A stretch of DNA of 34,375 nt, from the NCBI GenBank assembly GCA_027313145.1, contig DAHVEJ010000005.1, forward strand, positions 1-34,375. The letters run 5' to 3'. The notes beneath the pieces are model-generated. The model made no database searches, had not been told where the DNA came from, and was given only the letters and a program-made list of their open reading frames with translations. The DNA comes from Phycisphaerales bacterium (lineage in GTDB: Bacteria > Planctomycetota > Phycisphaerae > WQYP01). This document shows positions 8,906-19,447 of the stretch, in pieces (position 1 is the first letter of the stretch; the number at the start of each line of letters is the position of its first letter). A program made the translations under genes and the position numbers.

Positions 8906-9688
8906 CTATCCCTTTTCCTTCTGTTCCAACTCTTGCTGCGCGTACAGCACGCTGTACTTAAGCATGACACCGATGGTGGTTTTATAACAAATCACCAGGC
9001 CGAAGCGGCCCTGCAGAAAGCCGCCACGAAAAATATAATATTTAAGGAACGTCAATACTGGTCGAAATAACATATCCCGCCACGTAGCGTGTTTGCCACG
9101 GGCACGCAGCGTTTCCGCCAGAATAGCAGCGTGTTCCGCCATGCGCGGACCGTCGTTAATGTCCGTGCTGATATAGGGCGAAAGGCGATTGTGCAAGAGA
9201 GGCTGTTGGAGTTTTTGTACGCGGAAGCCCGGCTTTGGCCGACGGATTTCCGGAGCGCTTTTTTCATCCCAGTCGACACGTTGCTGATGAATCAGTCGCG
9301 CCTGATAATCCGGTGACCAGCAGCGCACCCAACGCAGCGCGATAAAATTTTTCCGCGGCATTTCATACATTGCAGTGGCGGATGCTTGTGATTCCGAAAG
9401 AGCCTGAATTTCAGCGGCCAGTTCCGGCGAACACTCTTCATCCGCATCCAGCGCCAGCACCCACGGGTGCCGACACTGCCCCACCGCAAACTGACGCTGC
9501 TGGTTATAACCCAGCCAGGGATGGACGATAATTCGGGGCTTGGCCGCGTGTGCGGACGCCGCCGTCGGCGTACCATCCGTGGAACCCGAGTCGACAACGA
9601 CGATATCGTCACACCAGGCGACAGAATCAAGGCACACGCCGATCTTGCCGATCTCATTTTTACAAATTATGCAAACCGATATCCGCAT
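8906..9688 (-). CDS. Family 2 glycosyltransferase
   Basis: The 260-residue protein has a GT-A fold N-terminus, MRISVCIICKNEIGKI, with the nucleotide-binding DSGSTDGT motif at 33-40 and the metal-binding DAD at 81-83. A C-terminal amphipathic/hydrophobic tail (about 215-250) could associate with the membrane. It resembles the WaaE/LgtF group that adds a sugar to lipopolysaccharide core or other glycans. The acceptor cannot be determined. I chose the ATG at 9686-9688 because the family normally begins with this strand. A GTG three codons upstream (9695-9697) is possible, and neither has a clear Shine-Dalgarno. It follows the polytopic gene ending at 9764 with a 75-bp gap on the same strand, suggesting a two-gene unit for one glycosylation step. 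Confidence 0.85.
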   Translation of the reverse strand: MRISVCIICKNEIGKIGVCLDSVAWCDDIVVVDSGSTDGTPTAASAHAAKPRIIVHPWLGYNQQRQFAVGQCRHPWVLALDADEECSPELAAEIQALSESQASATAMYEMPRKNFIALRWVRCWSPDYQARLIHQQRVDWDEKSAPEIRRPKPGFRVQKLQQPLLHNRLSPYISTDINDGPRMAEHAAILAETLRARGKHATWRDMLFRPVLTFLKYYIFRGGFLQGRFGLVICYKTTIGVMLKYSVLYAQQELEQKEKG

Positions 9689-9763
9689 GGCGAACACGTT
9701 AGCCGAAAATGGCTTGCTGCGGAAGCGCTTTGCCGTGGCGGCGGACGGGACCGCCCGGAGCTT

Positions 9764-11725
9764 TTAGTTGGACGGCCCGTGGCCTGCGACAACAGGGGCG
9801 TAAAGAGCCAGCGAACTCACCGTTGCGATTTGCTTATAAACCATTCCCGTGGAATGGCGGATTAGAACAGCAGTGTGCCCAACGGCGTTCGCAATCACCA
9901 GGGTGGGGGCCGCCTGCCGCAAGCCAGGCACTCGAATTGTTGCGTTGAAATAAATAAATTGCGGGCGTGGCCGCAATTCGGAATCAATCGCCGATTCAAT
10001 GGAATATGGAGGCAGGTCCGTACGGCCAGAAAGACCAACGATGATGGGCCGACCATCATAACGCTTCATGAATTCGGCAAGTCTTGTAAGTGTGCGGGCG
10101 TTGACGGAGTGTTGCCTTACCAACAGATCGATTCGGGAATGTTCTTCGATGGCCTGCTGGCCCAGCAGTGTTCTTGGATATAAAAAGGCAAACGGCATCA
10201 GAGCGATCACCGCACTAAGCGCAACAACCGGACGAAACCAGCGAAATGGCTTGCCGCTGATTACAACAGCGGCGACGGGCATGAAGAGGGCTGGTATCGG
10301 AATAAGCAAGTGATTGATTGTTTGCTGCCACCTGAGAATTGCGGCGGCGGTAATCAAACACCCAATCGGCAGCAGCGTGTAGAGCCGGCACATTTTCGTA
10401 TGTTGCGAGCCGGCGCCCAGCCAGAAGCACAACGGAAGAAGACCAATAAGGAACATCTGCAGGGGCCAACTGGTTCGGTATTCATTGTTGGGGAAGTAGG
10501 CTACGCCATCGTAGGGCTTGGAAATCCCGGGAATCGGCTGCGTGGACCGGGGGTCCTGCAAATTCAGGTGTAATTTTTCCGCCACGTATGAAATTGAATT
10601 TCCCAGGGCTTCGTTGATGATATGGCTGGGTCCCGCCACCATGGATGCGGTATCACGCAGGAGATTTTCCAATAATATCCGGGGAGTAAAGGCGGTATTG
10701 ACGACTTGAAGGCTGATATGCCCAGCCGGTGAAGGGCCAAAGGGGCCGCCGAATTGCATGACGTTTCGCGCGTAATATGCGCCGTTAACCACGAAGACCA
10801 CCAGTCCAATCAACAGGATGTAACCGACACTTTTCCACCGGACCGATCGCCAGAGGCCGATTGTGGCCATCAACGCCAATGGCATACCCAGAACGTAACC
10901 AGTTCCATGGGTTAGAGCCGCGAGGCCAAATGTGCTCGCCACCAGTAAGAGCTGTCCGAAACCACATTGGCGTTCCATCATTATTCCAAGCAGCCAGTAA
11001 GCAAGTATCTCTAGCCAGACGGCCTCCAGCAACTCGGGTTTGAAGGTACTGGCCATGCCGAACGCCATGGGAATGGTGACAATAAACAGCATCGTCAATG
11101 CCTGGCTTTCGCGCGTTCCGCCAAGTCGCCCGGTGATAGAGCTGCCGGCCAAAGCCAAAAGCAGCAGGCTCAGGACTCCAAAAAGATTGATTGCCCAGGC
11201 ACTGCCGCCACCGAGAATCATTGAATTCAGTCCAAGGTATTCCAAGAACCCCGGCATTGCCAACTGCATAGTGTAATCGGTGGGAAAATCCGCCAGGGAA
11301 TGTTGCTGCATCCACGCCACGATCCGCGGCAGATGGTAATTAAGAGAATCTATATTGTTAGGCGGCGCAATTAACGCGCTGACCAGCACCACCAGCAGGA
11401 CCAGTGCGATCATGGCGCAGGCAAACATTTCCAGGAAACTCAACGACGGGAGGTTCGGCATTTTAAGCCGGCATGACGTGCAAGCAGTGAACACCAGAGC
11501 TACAAGAATCGGTATCATCCACGCGATGAGAACGGGCCAAAATTCAAGCGCCCGAAAAAAACCCAGAAGCTCCGTAATAAATGCCGTCCATAGGGAAATT
11601 AATACGGTTGCCGTGAAAATGGAATCGCGCCAGTCTGGCGCGTTTTTAGAGTTGCAATTTCGCACATGAATGGCCAGGGATCCCAGCGCTATGGCAAGCA
11701 ATGGCAGTATGGCCAATATTCGCAT
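9764..11725 (-). CDS. Polytopic membrane protein, probable GT-C/ArnT-like glycosyltransferase
   Basis: The protein has about 653 residues with around a dozen hydrophobic helices. After two or more helices there is the segment NNIDSLNYHLPRIVAWMQQH, followed by a DFPTDY loop. An Asp in the first periplasmic loop next to YHLPR is typical of large ArnT/PMT-like (GT39/GT83-like) membrane proteins. A non-membrane C-terminal region of about 130 residues follows. The likely role is transfer of a sugar from a polyprenyl carrier on the outer face of the inner membrane. The acceptor is unknown. The ATG at 11723-11725 (MRILAILPLL) begins just before the first helix. An ATG at 11807-11809 would add 28 polar residues and is less likely. 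The family 2 glycosyltransferase follows on the same strand, and the rRNA terminator lies upstream. Confidence 0.7.
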   Translation of the reverse strand: MRILAILPLLAIALGSLAIHVRNCNSKNAPDWRDSIFTATVLISLWTAFITELLGFFRALEFWPVLIAWMIPILVALVFTACTSCRLKMPNLPSLSFLEMFACAMIALVLLVVLVSALIAPPNNIDSLNYHLPRIVAWMQQHSLADFPTDYTMQLAMPGFLEYLGLNSMILGGGSAWAINLFGVLSLLLLALAGSSITGRLGGTRESQALTMLFIVTIPMAFGMASTFKPELLEAVWLEILAYWLLGIMMERQCGFGQLLLVASTFGLAALTHGTGYVLGMPLALMATIGLWRSVRWKSVGYILLIGLVVFVVNGAYYARNVMQFGGPFGPSPAGHISLQVVNTAFTPRILLENLLRDTASMVAGPSHIINEALGNSISYVAEKLHLNLQDPRSTQPIPGISKPYDGVAYFPNNEYRTSWPLQMFLIGLLPLCFWLGAGSQHTKMCRLYTLLPIGCLITAAAILRWQQTINHLLIPIPALFMPVAAVVISGKPFRWFRPVVALSAVIALMPFAFLYPRTLLGQQAIEEHSRIDLLVRQHSVNARTLTRLAEFMKRYDGRPIIVGLSGRTDLPPYSIESAIDSELRPRPQFIYFNATIRVPGLRQAAPTLVIANAVGHTAVLIRHSTGMVYKQIATVSSLALYAPVVAGHGPSN

Positions 11726-11853
11726 GGGTTTCCAATCTCTTTTCAAACCAGCGCACAGGGTACCGGGGGACATCACACATGGGTTGCATCCGTTGCGTAT
11801 CAGCGGCACGGCACCATAATATCATGGAAACAATATTGGGTTAATGGCACGTA

Positions 11854-11871
11854 GCGCGGTTGGAACCGCGC
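11854..11871. repeat. Perfect hairpin after the rRNA terminator
   Basis: GCGCGGTT and AACCGCGC with a 2-nt loop follow directly on the U-tract of the 5S terminator in the minus-strand direction. It may be a back-up terminator or processing signal, or the start of the leader of the following gene. Confidence 0.45.
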
Positions 11872-11872
11872 A

Positions 11873-11911
11873 TAAAAAAGACCCGGGCGAATCTTTCGAT
11901 CCGCCCGGGTC
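11873..11911 (-). terminator. rRNA operon terminator
   Basis: On the minus strand, GACCCGGGCG pairs with CGCCCGGGTC (11880-11911, 10 bp plus a partly paired loop), followed by six T residues. It begins 6 bases after the predicted 3' end of the 5S rRNA. Confidence 0.9.
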
Positions 11912-11916
11912 ATAAA

Positions 11917-12023
11917 TCTGGCACTCACCTACTCTCGCGCGTAAGCACTACCATCGGCCGTCAGAGCTTTACGGTGCTGTTCGGAATGGGAAGCAGTGTT
12001 ACCCCTGACGTAAAGGCACCAGA
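11917..12023 (-). rRNA. rrf: 5S ribosomal RNA
   Basis: The ends pair as TCTGG/CCAGA. The interior shows the 5S signatures TTCCCATTCCGAACAG (loop B/helix III region) and GAGAGTAGGTGAGTGCC at the 3' side. The predicted length is about 107 nt, shorter than the usual 115-120. Unusually short 5S rRNAs (about 109-111 nt) are known in planctomycetes. It lies 211 bp downstream of 23S in the same transcript. Ends are set by the terminal helix and may be off by a few bases. Confidence 0.9.
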
Positions 12024-12234
12024 AAACCGGAAGAGCTGGTTTCCCAACTCATCCAGGGAATATCAAGTGTGGTCCATATTCAGTTTTCAAACTCGCCCTT
12101 TGGCGAATGAAGATTGCGTGAGTGTAACAACAAGACCCGGAAAGCCAAGCCGTCAAAAGACGCTTGGTTACAAAAGTGGCGCTGAGCACATTTGAGGTTG
12201 ATCGAACTATTGGGGAACGATCAAAAATCAAAGT
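12024..12234 (-). other. 23S-5S spacer with 3' strand of the processing stem
   Basis: No tRNA is present. On plus-strand numbering, 12109-12121 and 12125-12133 are exactly complementary, in the transcript, to the rRNA leader at 15397-15409 and 15383-15391. Bases next to the mature 23S end pair with its 5' flank. A small hairpin TCGCC/GGCGA lies near 12093-12106. The run TTTGAAAACT near 12080-12092 (minus strand) resembles Gram-positive-type boxA sequences. Confidence 0.6.
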
Positions 12235-15071
<2,837 letters not shown>

Positions 15072-15410
15072 ACATTGATTTTTAACCGTCCCACCACGCA
15101 CGACGTTTCCACTTCCTTTCAGAAGCTTTCACAACATGCAGAATTGGCATTGTCAAAATCAACTTGCCCTACGCCTGGTAATTGCCCATTCGTAAAGCTG
15201 TGGTCGGGGCCACTTGAGTAACTCTGGTTGGCATTTCCGGAGTGCCCGGAAATGCACTTAAATTTAGCGCTCTTGACTGTACTTTCATTTCATACGCACC
15301 ATGCTCCCGGCTAAACAGTTGCCCGTTTAACCAACAACAAGGTTTGCACTTGTGAAAGCACAACTTAGCTTTATATGTGGAGTTGTTGTTACCACATCAC
15401 GCAATCTTCA

Positions 15411-15455
15411 CTTGTCAAAGAACATCGCACAATCGACAATTTTATCGTCGGTTGT
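15411..15455 (-). promoter_or_regulatory. boxB-boxA-like rRNA antitermination site
   Basis: On the minus strand a 12-bp imperfect hairpin with loop AAA (15429-15455, ACAACCGACGAT with ATTGTCGATTGT) is followed four bases later by TGTTCTTTGACAAG (15411-15424). The latter is close to the boxA consensus TGCTCTTTAACA. The order hairpin then boxA matches E. coli rrn antiterminators, which recruit NusB/S10. Confidence 0.65.
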
Positions 15456-15750
15456 CGGCACTTGATCAAAGTCGGTTAAAAATCAACCGGCTGTTGAGCA
15501 GGTGCTGAAAACCCTTGGTGTATTGTCGTATTTTGCGTTGGCCATCGGATTTCGCCGACGGCCCCGATAAGCGGGAATCCTGTCAGGCGGGTTTATCCGA
15601 TGCAAACCACCGAGTTTGTGATTGGCAATCGAGACTCCTTGGGGTTATGCGGTTTAGGCAACCGCGTATTGTTTCCAACCTCATTTCAGAAGCATAACGG
15701 CTTTCCGAAATTTTCTCGTCTTGAAGATCATTTCTTCAACCGAGTTCAGT

Positions 15751-15778
15751 ATTCTACCAAAACTTTGGGGCTTGTCAA
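15751..15778 (-). promoter_or_regulatory. rRNA promoter P2
   Basis: On the minus strand, TTGACA (15773-15778), a 16-nt spacer and TAGAAT (15751-15756) form a strong sigma70-type promoter reading into the 23S leader. It lies about 100 bp downstream of P1, the tandem arrangement common for rRNA operons. Confidence 0.7.
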
Positions 15779-15853
15779 CAGCACCACAAAAATTTTATCG
15801 TCGCTTTGCAAGATCAGGCTTTAACCAAACCTTGTCGCCGCGACAACGGAATA

Positions 15854-15882
15854 TTTATATAGGCTTCTCTCGCGGCTGTCAA
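15854..15882 (-). promoter_or_regulatory. rRNA promoter P1
   Basis: On the minus strand, a perfect TTGACA (15877-15882), a 17-nt spacer and TATAAA (15854-15859). This is the best promoter match in the window. It is directed at 23S-5S and divergent from gmd. Confidence 0.8.
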
Positions 15883-16034
15883 ATCAATACGACAATTGGG
15901 AATTCCGCCCCGATGGGATATTATTGCGTTGCCGCGGAGTTGGATGCCAACAGCGTGGCTTATCGGCAGTAAATTTAATGTTGGCCGCGGTAATGTCCGA
16001 AAATGATCAGGTAGGTTCTATTTAGCGAGGAAAT

Positions 16035-17069
16035 ATGAATAACACCAATCCCCGCCGTGCTCTGGTAACGGGAATTACCGGCCAGGACGGTTCTTATCTG
16101 GCGGAGTTTCTGCTGGCCAAAGGCTATGAAGTCCATGGCATTATCCGCCGATCAAGCAGTTTTAATACCGAACGCCTGAATCATATCTATCAGGATCCCC
16201 ATGAGCGCGGCCCGCGTCTGCACTTGCATTACGGTGATTTAACCGATGCGTCAGGGCTGCGGGATATTCTTACCCGCACGGAGCCGACCGAAGTTTATAA
16301 CCTTGGTGCCCAATCGCATGTGCGTGTCAGCTATGATCAGCCCGTATATACCGTGAATACCGCGGGCATGGGAGCTTTGCTATTACTGGAAGCCATTCGT
16401 GATGTAGGGCGACCGATTCGGTATTATCAGGCATCAAGCAGTGAAATGTTTGGCAAAGTCGCGGAAACACCGCAGAAGGAGACCACGCCTTTTCATCCGC
16501 GCAGCCCGTATGCGTGTGCCAAGGTTTACGCCCACTGGCAGGTCATTAATTATCGCGAAGCCTACGGGATGTTCGCCTGTAACGGCATATTATTTAATCA
16601 CGAATCACCCCGCCGGGGCGAAACATTTGTAACGCGAAAAGTCACGCGCGCCGCCACGCGCATCAAGCTGGGGTTGCAGGATGCGTTGTACATGGGAAAT
16701 CTGGACGCCAAGCGGGACTGGGGCTTTGCCGGAGATTATGTTGAAGCGATGTGGCTGATGCTTCAGCAGGAAAAGCCGGATGATTATGTTATTTCCACCG
16801 GAGAAACCTACAGCGTGCGGGAATGGGTTGAATTGTGCTTTAAGCAAGTGGGTCTGGATTGGAAACAATATGTAAAATTGGATGAGCGCTATTTGCGCCC
16901 CGCCGAGGTTGATTTGCTGCTGGGTGACAGTTCAAAAGCCCAAAAGGTGCTGGGCTGGAAACCCAAGGTAAATCTGGAGGCGCTGGCAAAAATGATGATG
17001 GATCACGACATGCGCCTGGCTGAACAGGAGAAACTCATTTTGCAGCACAATGGCAAGCCCCGGGCCTGA
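16035..17069 (+). CDS. gmd: GDP-mannose 4,6-dehydratase
   Basis: This enzyme converts GDP-D-mannose to GDP-4-keto-6-deoxy-D-mannose, the first step to GDP-fucose, GDP-rhamnose or GDP-perosamine for surface glycans. The 344-residue extended SDR protein has the NADP-binding [11 protein letters not shown] at 12-22 and a family-typical [11 protein letters not shown] segment. The catalytic set is Ser135 and Glu137 in SSSEMFG, plus Tyr159-x3-Lys163. The [10 protein letters not shown] and [16 protein letters not shown] stretches are diagnostic for GMD. Length is slightly short of the E. coli enzyme (373) because of a brief C-terminus. The ATG follows a GCGAGG site. No downstream epimerase/reductase gene is adjacent, so the final sugar is unknown. 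It is divergent from the rRNA unit. Confidence 0.95.
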   Translation: MNNTNPRRALVTGITGQDGSYLAEFLLAKGYEVHGIIRRSSSFNTERLNHIYQDPHERGPRLHLHYGDLTDASGLRDILTRTEPTEVYNLGAQSHVRVSYDQPVYTVNTAGMGALLLLEAIRDVGRPIRYYQASSSEMFGKVAETPQKETTPFHPRSPYACAKVYAHWQVINYREAYGMFACNGILFNHESPRRGETFVTRKVTRAATRIKLGLQDALYMGNLDAKRDWGFAGDYVEAMWLMLQQEKPDDYVISTGETYSVREWVELCFKQVGLDWKQYVKLDERYLRPAEVDLLLGDSSKAQKVLGWKPKVNLEALAKMMMDHDMRLAEQEKLILQHNGKPRA

Positions 17070-17444
17070 CGCATACCGCGGTGACTGACGGCATTGAAAA
17101 TATTTCGCGCTGCCATCAAGGGCAACGCCAGACGAGTATGAAAACAGATTCCTGATTGGTGCCAGGAGCCTGTCCTGAAGTCGAATGCGGCACTACGGGC
17201 AAAGGCCGGCATCTGTGTGAGGTTTGGCCGCACCGCCACGTGAAGCCACTGGCTGGCCGTGCGCGATCAATAAACACGGCACCATCGCCAAACCTGCTTG
17301 AATTGCAGCGCGGAGCCACCTAATATTGTGGTGGATATGGAAGGCGTGATTGGAGCCTGGCAAAGGCCACGGGATCAGTAGTGGGATTGCGGGCTGTCGC
17401 GACAGGATGGGCGGCAGAAATATTTTTTGGGACGGTGATGCGGT
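17070..17444. other. Intergenic region gmd-mcsA
   Basis: About 375 bp show no supported gene. One small hairpin, CCACC/GGTGG, lies near 17318-17336. Minus-strand open frames here run into mcsA in antisense and have no recognisable content. Confidence 0.4.
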
Positions 17445-17963
17445 ATGATGTGCAATCGATGCAATAAACCGGCGACGGTACACATCAAGGAAATAAGCAA
17501 CGGATCCATTGTTGCACTTGATTTGTGCGAACAGTGCGCCGTGGCTGCGGGATACAGCCCGCAGGAACATCTGCCGTTAAATGAGATACTCAATGAATTT
17601 GTGGCGGCCAGCAGTCAATTGGTGCTGGGCAATTCTCCGCATTGTACGGATTGCGGCATGAGTTGGCAGGAATTCAAAGATACCGGGCTACTGGGGTGCG
17701 AGAAGGATTACGACATTTTCGTAAAGTTACTTAGCGCTGTAATTGAAAAAGCCCAGCAGGGTGCCAAACACCATACGGGAAAAACACCGCCGCGACGCGG
17801 CAGTAGTCCGATAAAACAGCCGGATGAACCCGATGCCGTTCAACTGCGGCGTACAGAGTTGAAACGTCTGCAAAGCGAACTGGCAAAGGCAGTAAAGACT
17901 GAATCCTATGAAAAAGCCGCAAAACTGCGGGACCAGATTAAAACTCTGGAAAATTCAGTTTGA
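17445..17963 (+). CDS. mcsA: McsA-like zinc-finger protein, activator of protein arginine kinase
   Basis: McsA binds and activates the arginine kinase McsB in cytoplasmic protein quality control. The 172-residue protein has CxxC pairs at Cys3/Cys6, Cys28/Cys31 and Cys67/Cys70, then Cys85. A charged linker follows, and a C-terminal UVR domain (about 133-168) with the heptad-rich coiled coil LRRTELKRLQSEL...YEKAAKLRDQI. In characterised McsA proteins the second zinc site ends in a GCxxCY motif. Here the sequence is GCEKDY, so the last cysteine is replaced by Asp88. One zinc site may therefore be altered. Two adjacent ATG codons (17445 and 17448) can serve as start. mcsB follows after 66 bp, presumably co-transcribed. 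No ctsR or clpC is next to them. Confidence 0.87.
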   Translation: MMCNRCNKPATVHIKEISNGSIVALDLCEQCAVAAGYSPQEHLPLNEILNEFVAASSQLVLGNSPHCTDCGMSWQEFKDTGLLGCEKDYDIFVKLLSAVIEKAQQGAKHHTGKTPPRRGSSPIKQPDEPDAVQLRRTELKRLQSELAKAVKTESYEKAAKLRDQIKTLENSV

Positions 17964-18029
17964 TGTATAGTGACGCGTATTATGGCGGCGGCGGGACGCC
18001 GGAGAAATAAAATTCAGGCGGTATAAGTG

Positions 18030-19091
18030 ATGATTTTTGATGATTTGGCTAAACAACCCGGTGAGTGGCTTAGCGCCAAAGGACCGCATAACGATATTGT
18101 CATCAGTTCGCGGGTGCGTTTGGCACGTAACCTGGCAGCGTTTCCATTTATGAGCAAGGCCAATCGTTCCCAGCGCATGCAACTGCATCGTTTATGCCGC
18201 GAGCGGCTGACCGCGTTGCCGGGGCTGTCGAATCTGCAATATATAGAAGTTGATAAAACCGAGGATACCGACCGGCAGATGCTGGTGGAGCGGCATTTAA
18301 TCAGCAAGCAGTTGGCGTCGGGGGAGGGAAGCCGGGGGGTGGCGATTACGGCTGATGAGTCTTTGAGCGTGATGGTCAATGAGGAGGATCATCTGCGACT
18401 GCAGGTGATGCGATCAGGCGTTCAATTACGGGAATGCTGGCGCGAAGCGGATCGACTGGACGACCTGTTGCAGGAGCAGCTTGATTATGCGTTTCATGAA
18501 CGCTGGGGATATCTCACGGCGTGTCCGACCAACGTCGGAACCGGCTTGCGAGTTTCCGTGATGATGCACTTGCCGGCATTGAAACTCACAGGTGAAATTG
18601 AAAAAATATTTCAGGCCGCACGGGATATGCATTTGGCCATCCGCGGCCTGTTTGGCGAAGGCACGGAAGCGGTGGGAGATTTCTATCAGATCAGTAATCA
18701 GACCACGTTAGGGCGTTCCGAAGAGGAAATCCTTTCCGAATTCAGTGATTCGGTCATTCCACGGATCATTGAAGCGGAAATGACGGCCCGGGCAATTCTG
18801 GAGCATGAACGTCCTCTGGTGGTGGACGATAAAATCGGCCGGGGCATTGGCATGTTACGCCATGCCCGCTTGCTGACCACCGAAGAGGCTCTCTATTTTT
18901 TATCGCATCTGCGCATGGGAGTGGCGATGAAACGCGTTGCGGGCCTGGACATTGACGCGATTAACAAGATATTTTTAACCGTGCAGCCGGCGCATTTGCA
19001 GCGTTTGCTTGGCAAACGCCTTGAGGGGGAAGCCCGCAAGGCGGCCCGAGCGGATTTTGTTCGGCAGATTCTTCAGCCGACTGGCAAATAA
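18030..19091 (+). CDS. mcsB: Protein arginine kinase McsB
   Basis: McsB phosphorylates arginine residues on unfolded proteins, marking them for ClpCP in Firmicutes. The 353-residue protein matches the phosphagen-kinase-like family over its full length. The SSRVRLARN ATP-site segment is at 26-34, the catalytic NEEDHLRLQ loop at 117-125 and CPTNVGTGLR at 165-174, followed by the GDFYQISNQTTLG and RAILEHER stretches. The C-terminal phosphoarginine-sensing RDxxRA motif described in Bacillus/Geobacillus McsB appears here as RKAARA, with the Asp changed to Lys. I use the ATG at 18030, which has CAGGCGG about 9 bases upstream. A GTG directly before it is possible. It is paired with mcsA, but ClpC must be encoded elsewhere. 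Confidence 0.95.
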   Translation: MIFDDLAKQPGEWLSAKGPHNDIVISSRVRLARNLAAFPFMSKANRSQRMQLHRLCRERLTALPGLSNLQYIEVDKTEDTDRQMLVERHLISKQLASGEGSRGVAITADESLSVMVNEEDHLRLQVMRSGVQLRECWREADRLDDLLQEQLDYAFHERWGYLTACPTNVGTGLRVSVMMHLPALKLTGEIEKIFQAARDMHLAIRGLFGEGTEAVGDFYQISNQTTLGRSEEEILSEFSDSVIPRIIEAEMTARAILEHERPLVVDDKIGRGIGMLRHARLLTTEEALYFLSHLRMGVAMKRVAGLDIDAINKIFLTVQPAHLQRLLGKRLEGEARKAARADFVRQILQPTGK

Positions 19092-19447
19092 GTGCTGAAA
19101 ACAAACAATTTGCAGGGCACCTGCCGCCAATAATGCCGGTCGGGAACATACTCTGCGGTTTATTGATACTTTTTAACCGGGATGGCCGATAAAGTAAGCA
19201 GGAATTTCTGCGGGCGGTCCGCAGGCTTGACAGAAGACCCAAAGCGCTTGAACATTCACAGTTAAGCGGGTTTCCGGAGTTGAAGCTTGGTGCCGAAAAA
19301 ATAGAAATCCGACCGCCGGACTTGTGAATATTTGGATTTCGGCACATACTTTAACAACATGGTTGGCTGATTGAATGCGAAATCTCGCATTGAATCTTCA
19401 ACAGTATGGCATGATAGATTTGTTTTTCTGACTCGGAGAGTTGGCGC
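19092..19447. other. Intergenic regulatory region before the exopolysaccharide locus
   Basis: About 356 bp without a gene. It holds a long imperfect stem, GTGCCG...AAATCC (19290-19310) with GGATTTCGGCAC (19334-19345), which may end the mcsAB transcript although it lacks a U-tract. It also holds the inverted repeat at 19374-19391. GGAGAG about 8 bases upstream of 19448 is the ribosome binding site of the export gene. A definite promoter cannot be assigned. Confidence 0.4.
19374..19391. promoter_or_regulatory. Candidate operator upstream of the exopolysaccharide locus
   Basis: A perfect 7-bp inverted repeat, AATGCGA-AATC-TCGCATT, is embedded in a repeated TTGAAT context 57 bp upstream of the first gene. 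The size and position fit a dimeric repressor or activator site. The regulator is unknown. Confidence 0.35.

Larger units (their letters stand above)
15072..15850 (-). other. Long rRNA leader (no 16S, no tRNA)
   Basis: About 780 bases separate the distal promoter from 23S. Going 5' to 3' on the minus strand it holds a palindrome at the P1 start (TTGTCG/CGACAA, 15832-15846), promoter P2 and a large stem (15543-15550 with 15595-15602, 8/8). Then come GGTTGATTTTTAACC (15474-15488), the boxB-like hairpin, boxA, and the 5' strand of the long processing stem (15383-15409). The last 300 bases have no recognised element until the 23S flank. I see no open reading frame with coding character. Confidence 0.5.

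Noticed and set aside
15072-16034. 16S rRNA or spacer tRNA upstream of 23S
   Set aside because: No 16S landmarks such as the anti-Shine-Dalgarno 3' end and no cloverleaf or TTCGA-type T loop are present. The space holds promoters and processing signals.
19407-19424. Possible sigma54 promoter (TGGCATG...TTTG) before the export gene
   Set aside because: The -24 half is acceptable, but the -12 GC is missing at the correct distance, so the match is not good enough.
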